DNA of 12,975 nucleotides. Source: Actinomycetota bacterium. Its GTDB lineage: Bacteria; Actinomycetota; Thermoleophilia; Solirubrobacterales; Thermoleophilaceae. The stretch covers positions 1 to 12,975 of the forward strand of contig VAWV01000147.1 of assembly GCA_005883295.1 (NCBI GenBank). Direction: 5' to 3'. This document shows positions 6,448 through 12,428 of the stretch, one piece after another. A program made the position numbers and the translations under genes. The stretch's first letter is position 1, and every line of letters starts with the position of its first letter. The notes beneath the pieces are model-generated. The model was not told the origin of the DNA, did no database searches, and was given only the letters and a program-made list of their open reading frames with translations.

Positions 6448-7110
6448 TCAGGCGCCGTCCGCGTCCCCGAGCACATCGGTGATCCAGCCCGCCAGCTCGG
6501 CGAGGTAGTCCGGGTCCACAGCGTGCGGCATCGGCGATTCGCGCCAGGTGACGTCCGCACCGGCCTCCACCAGCCGATCACGGGCACGCTCCCCCCACTC
6601 CAGCGGGATCACGGGGTCGTACGTGCCGTGACCGAGCGCGACGGGGTAGCCCTCGAGGCCGGCGAGGTCCAGCTCGAATCCCGGCACCTCCGGCATGAAC
6701 CCGCTCAGGGCGATGATCGCCCGCGGCCGCGGCCGGCCCGCGCCAAGGCCAAGCGCGTAGCTCATGACCGTGCCCTGGGAGAAGCCTCCGAGGATCAGCC
6801 GGCTGTGGCCCAGGCCGTTCTCCTCGAGAAGCGCGTCGAGCCAGCCCGACACGAGCTCGAACGACTCGTCGAAGGTCTTCGGGTCGGGGCCGGGTATCCC
6901 GCGCGAGATGTACCAGTGGGCTCCACCCGGCGGCAGGGTCAGCGGCGCGCGCGGGGTGACCCCGAGGAGCCGGCGGTGCGGGTCGAGCACCTCGAGCAGC
7001 GGCCTCAGGTCGTACTCGCTCGTCCCCCGCCCGTGCAGCAAGACCAGCGCACCGGCCGGATCGCCCGTCGGCGGCCGGACGACGTGCACCAGTGCATCGG
7101 TTCCGGTCAT
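6448..7110 (-). CDS. Alpha/beta hydrolase, phospholipase/carboxylesterase family
   Basis: This 220-aa protein is of the Abhydrolase_2 (carboxylesterase/acyl-protein-thioesterase-like) type. ALVLLHGRGTSEYDL (21-35) forms the oxyanion region, GGFSQG (108-113) holds the nucleophile Ser111, Asp165 lies in GHGTYDPVIPL and His196 in PMPHAVDP, so the triad is complete. The length is normal for this family of small cytosolic esterases; there is no signal peptide. The ATG at 7110 was chosen because the family's N-terminus begins about 20 residues before the first strand and because TAGGGT lies 10 nt upstream; the frame stays open further up but there it runs antisense to rpiA. Its stop (TCA on the plus strand, 6448-6450) directly abuts the stop of the 75-aa gene. 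Natural substrate unknown. Confidence 0.9.
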   Translation of the reverse strand: MTGTDALVHVVRPPTGDPAGALVLLHGRGTSEYDLRPLLEVLDPHRRLLGVTPRAPLTLPPGGAHWYISRGIPGPDPKTFDESFELVSGWLDALLEENGLGHSRLILGGFSQGTVMSYALGLGAGRPRPRAIIALSGFMPEVPGFELDLAGLEGYPVALGHGTYDPVIPLEWGERARDRLVEAGADVTWRESPMPHAVDPDYLAELAGWITDVLGDADGA

Positions 7111-7120
7111 GAGGGCGCCG

Positions 7121-7126
7121 ACCCTA
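7121..7126 (-). promoter_or_regulatory. Putative -10 element (TAGGGT) of the esterase gene
   Basis: TAGGGT on the minus strand lies 10 nt before the ATG at 7110, the same hexamer as in front of the CMD gene. It predicts a 5' leader of only about 3-4 nt. It overlaps a small dyad, ACCC-N5-GGGT (7121-7133), and shares the 37-nt spacer with the rpiA start. Confidence 0.4.
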
Positions 7127-7135
7127 CCGGGGTGG

Positions 7136-7141
7136 CATCCT
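7136..7141 (+). promoter_or_regulatory. Possible -10 element (CATCCT) of rpiA
   Basis: CATCCT keeps the A2 and T6 positions of a -10 box and ends 6 nt before the GTG at 7148, the same spacing as in front of the CMD gene. There is no Shine-Dalgarno sequence in the spacer, which again favours a leaderless start. The match is weak, so the call rests mostly on position. Confidence 0.25.
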
Positions 7142-7147
7142 GGCGCC

Positions 7148-7837
7148 GTGAGCGAGAACGACCCGTCCCGCGAGGCCGCGGCGACCGCAGCGCTCGAGCG
7201 CATCGAGCCCGGGATGACCATCGGCCTCGGCTCCGGGCGCGCCGTATGGCGCACCATGGAGCTCGCGCGCGAGCGCTGGCCGGAGGGCCCGTCGGTCCGC
7301 GCGGCGTTCGCCTCGGACAGGACGGCGGAGCTCGGCCGCCAGCTCGGGTTCGCCGCCATCGAGCTGAACGGCGAGCGGGTGCTGGATGTCGCGATCGACG
7401 GGGCCGACGAGGTGGACGGCGACCTGGGGCTCGTCAAGGGCGGCGGCGCCGCCCTGCTGAGGGAGAAGCTCGTGGTGTATGCGGCCGAGCGCTTCGTGGT
7501 GGTGGCTGAGGCGCGCAAGCGGGTGGAGCGGCTGGGTCAATCGTTCCCCCTCCCGGTGGAGGTGGTGCGGTTCGGCTGGCCGGGCACGCGGCGCCGCGTG
7601 CTCGACCTCGTCCCGGAGGCCGAGCTGCGGACGGTGGATGGCGTCCCGCTGGTGACCGACGAGGGCCACCACCTGCTCGACTGCAAGCTTCCCGCGGAGG
7701 GCGATCTCCACGAGCTCGCCGCCGCGATCAAAGCCACCGTCGGGGTGGTCGAGCACGGGCTGTTCCTCGGAGTGGCCGACGAGGTCCTCCTGGGGCGCCC
7801 CGACGGCACGGTCGAGGAGCTGCGCCGCGGGAGCTAG
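7148..7837 (+). CDS. rpiA: Ribose-5-phosphate isomerase A
   Basis: This 229-aa protein interconverts ribose-5-phosphate and ribulose-5-phosphate in the non-oxidative pentose phosphate pathway. Family motifs, in order: the phosphate loop GLGSGRAV (26-33), ASDRT (55-59), the catalytic DGADEVD (84-90), VKGGGAALLREKL (96-108) with the likely general base Glu106 and substrate-binding Lys97, and the C-terminal GVVEHGLF (199-206). The length is normal for RpiA and the key Asp/Lys/Glu residues are present. RpiB is unrelated in fold, so the assignment is clear. The GTG at 7148 fits the family N-terminus (SREAAATAALERIEPG). Its TAG stop overlaps the stop of the convergent reductase gene in the palindrome CTAG (7834-7837). 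It stands alone on the plus strand, with no pentose-pathway neighbours. Confidence 0.92.
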   Translation: MSENDPSREAAATAALERIEPGMTIGLGSGRAVWRTMELARERWPEGPSVRAAFASDRTAELGRQLGFAAIELNGERVLDVAIDGADEVDGDLGLVKGGGAALLREKLVVYAAERFVVVAEARKRVERLGQSFPLPVEVVRFGWPGTRRRVLDLVPEAELRTVDGVPLVTDEGHHLLDCKLPAEGDLHELAAAIKATVGVVEHGLFLGVADEVLLGRPDGTVEELRRGS

Positions 7838-8928
7838 GCGCGCTCGATCCCGGCCTCGCGGCAGCCCGCCTCGAGCTCGTCGAGCCCGAAGGCGTCCACC
7901 GGTCCAAGCGCGCCCGTGCCCTTGAGGCCGGCGGATGCCGCCGTATGCGCGCCCCACGCCAGGATCGCGCCGCTGAAGTCGTAGACGTTGCCTCCGGCCA
8001 CGCGTACCTCGGCGAGCATGGTTCCGTCCCCGGCGTACGCCCGGGCGACGATGTGCGATCCGGAGCGCGCGCGCTCGGCGGCGTCCGGACCGCCCGTCGA
8101 CCCCCTCACAGCGCGTGACACCAGCGCGTCGAGGCCGCGCCTCGCCCACGGCATCGCCGTCGCGATCGCGGTACCCGCCGACACCGCCTGCATCGGGCGC
8201 GACAGCGGTCCGAACCAGCCCAGGTACACGTCGACCTCGCTCACCCCGCGGTGCATGCGGGGCAGGGCGAAGTGCTCCGAGGAGCCCACCGAGATCCCGG
8301 GCCGGGTCCTGCCGTTCACGTCGAAGGAGGCGACCCGCCTGGCAGCTCGCTCGGTGTGGATGCGCCCGTCGCGCCACGCGAACGCGGGATCGAGCATTCC
8401 CGCGGCGAACGTCGCCGCCGTTCCACCGCTGGGTCGGGCCCGGCCCGTGATGAAGTAGGCGATCTCAACCCGGGTCGCCGCGTCGCCGGCCTCCCGCAGC
8501 ACGAGCGCGCCGGCCAGGTTCCCCGGCACCCAGTCGTAGCCGAAGGCGGTGACCATCCCGATCCGCGCGCTCTCAGCGCGCGGCCCGTACTCCTCGAAGA
8601 TGCGCCGGATGAAGGGAGCCTCGCCGGTCGAGTCGAGGTAGTGCGCGCCCACCGTGACCGCCGCCTCGGCCGCCGGACCGCCCCAGCGGCCGAACGGGCC
8701 CACCGTCGAGATCAGCACATCCCCCGGCTCGACGAGCGCGCGCACCGACTCCGGCCGCGACACGTCGGCTACGGCGATCTCCAGGCCTCCGAGCTCGTCG
8801 CCCAGCGCACGAAGGCGCTCGACGTTGCGCGCCGCGAGCACGGGCCGCACGCCCCGGCCCACGAGCGCGTCCACGGCGAGCCGGCCGGTGTACCCGGTGG
8901 CTCCGAAGACGACGATCCGTCCCGCCAC
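7834..8928 (-). CDS. Saccharopine dehydrogenase-like NAD(P)-binding oxidoreductase (trans-acting enoyl reductase type)
   Basis: This 364-aa protein starts with a Rossmann fold: RIVVFGATGYTGRLAVDAL (4-22) with the dinucleotide-binding GATGYTG, then PVLAARNVERLRAL (29-42), a typical NADP-preference region. VLISTVGPFGRWGGPAAEAAV (71-91) and YLDSTGE (97-103) are hallmarks of the saccharopine-reductase-like / mycobacterial trans-acting enoyl reductase group. In mycobacteria relatives act on lipid polyketides, but the group is broad and lysine metabolism is not implied. The GTG at 8928 begins at the conserved N-terminus; the frame stays open upstream only by running into the glycosyltransferase gene. 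It starts 4 nt after that gene's stop, so the two are probably one operon with a cell-envelope theme. Its stop overlaps the rpiA stop. Confidence 0.87.
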   Translation of the reverse strand: MAGRIVVFGATGYTGRLAVDALVGRGVRPVLAARNVERLRALGDELGGLEIAVADVSRPESVRALVEPGDVLISTVGPFGRWGGPAAEAAVTVGAHYLDSTGEAPFIRRIFEEYGPRAESARIGMVTAFGYDWVPGNLAGALVLREAGDAATRVEIAYFITGRARPSGGTAATFAAGMLDPAFAWRDGRIHTERAARRVASFDVNGRTRPGISVGSSEHFALPRMHRGVSEVDVYLGWFGPLSRPMQAVSAGTAIATAMPWARRGLDALVSRAVRGSTGGPDAAERARSGSHIVARAYAGDGTMLAEVRVAGGNVYDFSGAILAWGAHTAASAGLKGTGALGPVDAFGLDELEAGCREAGIERA

Positions 8929-8932
8929 GGAC

Positions 8933-10357
8933 TCAGTGGAGGAGCGCGCGGGTGGCGCGCCCGGCGTCGAGGGGCGTTCCGTGGATGCCCAGGTCGTGCG
9001 TGAGCAGCAGGCTCTGCTGCGGAGTCGCGTGGAGGAACAGCACAACGGTCAGGACGAGCACAGCAGCACGCAGCGCGCGGCTGCGGCCCAGCGCCGCGAA
9101 CGGTAGCGACCACACCACGTACCACGGCATCGGCTCGAACTGGGCGAGGGCGAGGGCGGCGGCGGCCCAGCCCGCGCTCGAGATCCAGTCAGCCCCGCGC
9201 CAGGTGCGCACCAGCAGGAACACGAGGACCGCGATCATGATCGCGCTGGTCACGTGCCGCACGCCCGGTCCCACGCTCGCGCCGAAGAGGCTCGCGATGT
9301 CCGTCGGCACGCTGTACGGGCCGACGACCACCGACAGCTGGTCGTGGTATCCGGGGAAGCGTGTGCCGAACGCGACGAACGTCCCCGCGAGGAGGACGGC
9401 GCCCGTGATCGCCGCCGCAACGATCGCCGCGCCGCGCCGGCGCGCTCCGAGCAGCAGGAACGGCGCCGAGGCACCGGCCGCCAGCTTTACGAACGGCGTG
9501 ACCGCCGCGAGCGCACCGCTTGCGACGCTACGCCCGCGCAGCACGAGCCACACCCCCACCAGCATCGGCAGGAGCCAGAAGAAGTCGTTGTGGAAGCCGC
9601 CGAGCCCGTAGACCACGACCAGCGGGTTGAGCCACACCAGGACGACCGCCGGCAGCGGCGGCTTGCCGAGCTCACGCGCGCAGCGCCACACGAGCCAGAC
9701 GCAGGACAGGCTGGTGACCATGGTGAGTGCCTTCACCGCCCAGTACCCGGCGTGCACTCCCAGCGGCACGAGCGCGTAGGTGAACAGCGTGTAGAGCGGA
9801 CCGTATGGCGTGGGCAGGTGATGCCACGTGGCCAGGTGATATGTGGGATCGAGCGGCCGCTGTGCGGCGAAATGCGTGTACGGGTTGAGTCCGTGCACCA
9901 CGCCGAGCCGCGCGTAGTTGATGTAGTTGAAGATGTCCGTGAGGAGGAACGGCGGCGAGAGGAGGAAGATCACGTGGAGGAGGCCGATCGCCGCGAGCGT
10001 GGGTCGCGTGGGCAGCGAGCGCGCGAGCCGCAGGACGATCAGGTAGCAGGCGCCCATCCCGGCCACGACGCTCGTGAAGAGCCCCGCCACCCTCCAGAGA
10101 TGGACCCGCACCTGCGGCGCGATCTCGTGGAACGGCCAGGCGAGCCACCTCGGCGAGCCCCCCTTCTCGAGGATGGGTGAGAGCTGGGTGCTGCGCGACG
10201 CGACCACGAGGACCAGGCCCAGCGCGAGGCCCACGAACGTGTAGAGGGCGATCAGCGCGACGCCCTGCCGCAGGGCCTCGGCGTCGAGCGCGGGCCGTGC
10301 CACGCGCACGCGTGAGAGGAGCTGCGCTCGTGGAGCGATGGGAGCTGCTGCGCGCAC
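8933..10357 (-). CDS. Multi-TM GT-C glycosyltransferase, GT87 / MptB-like mannosyltransferase family
   Basis: This 474-aa polytopic membrane protein has about 10-12 hydrophobic segments, for example 33-52, 88-110, 121-140, 236-252, 258-273, 310-330, 370-384 and 430-444. GT-C features include an acidic residue in the first extracytoplasmic loop (Asp141 in LLTDIFNYINYARL), GLNPY (156-160), TPYGPL (183-188) and GGFHND (253-258). In actinobacteria this group uses polyprenyl-phosphate-linked mannose to extend lipomannan-type glycans on the outer membrane face; the exact donor and acceptor here are unknown. The GTG at 10357 lies 14 nt after a TAGCCT -10 box with a matching -35, so I keep it as the start. 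The reductase gene follows after 4 nt. No frameshift or missing segment is evident. Confidence 0.85.
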   Translation of the reverse strand: MRAAAPIAPRAQLLSRVRVARPALDAEALRQGVALIALYTFVGLALGLVLVVASRSTQLSPILEKGGSPRWLAWPFHEIAPQVRVHLWRVAGLFTSVVAGMGACYLIVLRLARSLPTRPTLAAIGLLHVIFLLSPPFLLTDIFNYINYARLGVVHGLNPYTHFAAQRPLDPTYHLATWHHLPTPYGPLYTLFTYALVPLGVHAGYWAVKALTMVTSLSCVWLVWRCARELGKPPLPAVVLVWLNPLVVVYGLGGFHNDFFWLLPMLVGVWLVLRGRSVASGALAAVTPFVKLAAGASAPFLLLGARRRGAAIVAAAITGAVLLAGTFVAFGTRFPGYHDQLSVVVGPYSVPTDIASLFGASVGPGVRHVTSAIMIAVLVFLLVRTWRGADWISSAGWAAAALALAQFEPMPWYVVWSLPFAALGRSRALRAAVLVLTVVLFLHATPQQSLLLTHDLGIHGTPLDAGRATRALLH

Positions 10358-10419
10358 GGACCGGCCGACGCAGGCTACGGAAATAAGTTGAAAGGTGTCT
10401 TAAGGACCGGCGCGGGGGC
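10358..10419. other. A+T-rich spacer between the GGDEF-EAL and glycosyltransferase genes
   Basis: This 62-nt gap separates two minus-strand genes. Its middle (10378-10404) is far richer in A+T than anything else in the window and holds the promoter boxes described for the glycosyltransferase gene. I found no stem strong enough to call a terminator for the GGDEF-EAL transcript: GGTC-N5-GAC-A-CC has a bulge and short arms. Confidence 0.5.
10372..10401 (-). promoter_or_regulatory. Putative sigma-70-type promoter of the glycosyltransferase gene
   Basis: On the minus strand AAGACA (10401-10396, like TTGACA) is followed after 18 nt by TAGCCT (10377-10372, like TATAAT), 14 nt before the GTG at 10357. 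The spacer is the most A+T-rich stretch of the window. Start of transcription near 10365 would give a leader of only about 8 nt. Confidence 0.5.
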
Positions 10420-11877
10420 TCAGGCGGGAGCCTCGCCCAGCGGGGCCTCGTCCAGCGGCGTGTCCTCGAGCGGCGCCTCGATCATCCACTCGCCGAGGGT
10501 GCGCTCCTCGGCGGCGGAGGGCTCTTCCTCCCGTACGACGCCCGTGAACTCCTCCAGCCACAGGGTCGCCTTCTCGGGCGAGAGCGGCCGGCTCAGGAAG
10601 AACCCCTGCGCGTAGTCGCACCCGAGCTCCGCGAGCTTGTTGTAGCTGTCGACGTTCTCCACGCCCTCGGCGACCACCTTCAGCCCGAGGTTGTGGCCGA
10701 GGTCGATCGTCGACTGGACGATCGTCGCGTTGCTCGGGTCCTCGGCCATCGTGAGCACGAAGGACTTGTCGATCTTGATCGAGCTCACGGGGAGGCTCTG
10801 GAGATAGGCGAGCGATGAGTAGCCCGTCCCGAAGTCGTCGACCGTCAGCGTCACGCCCATCTTGTTGAGACGGCTGAGGATGGTCATGGCGCGGCGATGG
10901 TCGGCCATGATGGTCGACTCCGTGATCTCGAGCTCGAGCGATCCCGGGGGCAGCCTCCAGCTGGTCACCAGGCGGGCCAGGTCGTTCGGAAGCCGCAGGT
11001 CGATCAGGTTCTGCATCGACAGGTTCACGGCCACGCTCACCTCGATCCCGTGCGAGCGCCACGCGTTGCACTGCCGCAGAGCGGAGTCGAGCAGGTAGAG
11101 CGTCATCGGCCGGAGCAGGTTCGAGCGCTCGGCGAGCGGGATGAACTCGTCCGGTGAGAGGAGGCCGCGCTCCGGATGGTGCCAGCGGGCGAGCGCCTCC
11201 ACACCCAGCGCGCGACCCGTGTTCAGGCAGATCTTGGGCTGGTAGTAGAGGACCAGCTCGGTCTCGTCCATCGCGCGCCGCAGCTCGCTGATCAGCGCAA
11301 GGCGGCCGGCGTCGTGGCGGTGCTCGTGCCGGCGCGCGTCGTAGAACTCGTAACCCGAGCGGTTCTCCTTGGCCATGTACATCGCCACGTCGGCGGCCCG
11401 CATCACGGACTCGACGGTCGTGCCGTGGTCGGGGAAGAGCGCGATGCCGATCGAGCCCTCGCACTGCAGTGCCAGGCCGCCGACCACCACCGGCTCCTCG
11501 AGCACCTTGAGCACGCGGCGGACGACCGGGACCACCGACTGCCGATCGGGGACCTCGGGCAGCAGGATGGCGAACTCGTCGCCACCGAGGCGCGCGACGC
11601 TCTCCGTGTCACGGAGGACGCTCTGCAGCCGCGACCCGATCCGCTGAAGCAGGAGGTCGCCGTTGTGGTGGCCGAGCGTGTCGTTGACGTCCTTGAAGCG
11701 GTCGAGGTCCATGAGCATGATCACGCCCATCTTGTTCCGGCGCCCGATTCCGGTCATCGCGCGCTCGAGGAGGTTCTGGAACATGGTCCGGTTTGGCAGG
11801 CCGGTGAGCCCGTCGGACAGCGCCTGCTCCTCCTTCTCCGCCGCCTGGCGGCGAAGGCGCTGCGACGCGCCGGCCAC
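10420..11877 (-). CDS. GGDEF-EAL catalytic part of a c-di-GMP enzyme (separated from its sensor by a frameshift)
   Basis: The frame encodes tandem GGDEF and EAL domains that make and break cyclic di-GMP. Counting from the GTG at 11877: the linker helix QRLRRQAAEKEEQALSDGLTGLPNR (6-30), DLDRFKDVNDTLGH (57-70) and an intact GGDEF (98-102). The EAL domain keeps EALARW (227-232), NLS (285-287), EITES (317-321), DDFGTGYSS (347-355), KIDKSF (368-373), AEGVEN (403-408) and QGFFLSRP (424-431), so both activities look possible. The inhibitory I-site, RxxD in active cyclases, reads RDTE (89-92). The C-terminus is an acidic pentad repeat. The homology continues upstream of 11877 in another frame, so this is really the C-terminal two thirds of a longer protein. 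The GTG at 11877 has only a weak G-rich sequence before it; independent expression is uncertain. Confidence 0.85.
   Translation of the reverse strand: MAGASQRLRRQAAEKEEQALSDGLTGLPNRTMFQNLLERAMTGIGRRNKMGVIMLMDLDRFKDVNDTLGHHNGDLLLQRIGSRLQSVLRDTESVARLGGDEFAILLPEVPDRQSVVPVVRRVLKVLEEPVVVGGLALQCEGSIGIALFPDHGTTVESVMRAADVAMYMAKENRSGYEFYDARRHEHRHDAGRLALISELRRAMDETELVLYYQPKICLNTGRALGVEALARWHHPERGLLSPDEFIPLAERSNLLRPMTLYLLDSALRQCNAWRSHGIEVSVAVNLSMQNLIDLRLPNDLARLVTSWRLPPGSLELEITESTIMADHRRAMTILSRLNKMGVTLTVDDFGTGYSSLAYLQSLPVSSIKIDKSFVLTMAEDPSNATIVQSTIDLGHNLGLKVVAEGVENVDSYNKLAELGCDYAQGFFLSRPLSPEKATLWLEEFTGVVREEEPSAAEERTLGEWMIEAPLEDTPLDEAPLGEAPA
10423..10482 (-). repeat. 15-bp in-frame tandem repeat at the 3' end of the GGDEF-EAL gene
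   Basis: The last codons read as pentads, EAPLE-DTPLD-EAPLG-EAPA, and the DNA repeats with a 15-bp period of the form GAGGCSCCGCTSGRS, about four degenerate copies. It is a likely disordered acidic tail and a site where copy number can change by slippage. Confidence 0.6.
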
Positions 11878-12413
11878 GACCCCGACGAGCGTTCGAGCGA
11901 GCCGACGATCGCCGAGCGCGAGCCGCCGAGCCGCATCGGGACGAACACGTCGAGGACACGACCGAGCGCCGAGTCCTGCGCCGATGCATCCCGGCTCAGG
12001 TCGCCGACCTTGGAGATCGACCCACCGTTCAGCGCGGCCTCCGCCTCGGCCGGAGCACGGCCCCTGGAGCCGATCAGCTCGTGGTTGTCGGCGTAGACGA
12101 TGGTGCCGGCCCGGTCGCGAAGGATCGCGCGCGCGAGGTCGGTGCCCTGCCGGGCGCTTGCGAGCGCCCGGTCGAGCGCAGCCTCCTGATCCGGTCCGAT
12201 CCCCCGCGCGAGATCGCGCCCCGAGTGGAGCACCCGGCGGAAGGCGAGGTTGCCCACGAGCTGCGACTGGTCGCGCGTGGCCGCGATCACGCGCCCGCTC
12301 GCGTGCGAGCGGATCGCCTGGCCGAGGAAGAGCCCGAGGATGACGATCGGGACCAGGCTGATCAGCCCGAACTCAATCAGCCAACGGCGCTTCTCCTTGA
12401 CGCCTGCTTCCAC
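11754..12413 (-). pseudogene. N-terminal membrane sensor part of the GGDEF-EAL protein, frame lost near 11885
   Basis: From the GTG at 12413 the frame gives a basic start, one TM (WLIEFGLISLVPIVILGLFL, about residues 11-31), then an extracytoplasmic sensor-like domain with AILRDRAGTIVYADNHELIG (about 96-115) and LDVFVPMRLGGSRSAIVGSLE (about 154-174). Related actinobacterial proteins, as I recall them, continue with a second TM and a short linker into GGDEF. Here the good frame ends at GSLE (11892) and turns into Arg/Ser-rich nonsense up to the stop at 11754. The sequence resumes in the GGDEF frame as RTLVGVVAGASQRLRRQAAE, so the second TM is missing as well as the frame. AGGAGG lies 9 nt before the GTG, which makes it a better start than the ATG at 12437, whose eight extra codons are Arg-rich and overlap the upstream gene by 11 nt. 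Confidence 0.75.
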
Positions 12414-12422
12414 CGCGCCCCG

Positions 12423-12428
12423 CCTCCT
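12423..12428 (-). promoter_or_regulatory. Strong Shine-Dalgarno (AGGAGG) of the sensor-GGDEF-EAL gene
   Basis: AGGAGG on the minus strand starts inside the TAG stop codon of the M15-type gene and lies 9 nt before the GTG at 12413. It is the clearest ribosome-binding site in the window, decides the start codon, and implies translational coupling between the two genes. Confidence 0.75.

Noticed and set aside
6764..7147. Upstream in-frame extension of rpiA
   Set aside because: The extension runs antisense through the esterase gene; the RpiA family N-terminus matches the GTG at 7148.
10378..10419. Terminator or riboswitch in the A+T-rich spacer downstream of the GGDEF-EAL gene
   Set aside because: No stem longer than about 4 bp without bulges was found, and the T-rich stretch is better explained by the promoter of the glycosyltransferase gene.
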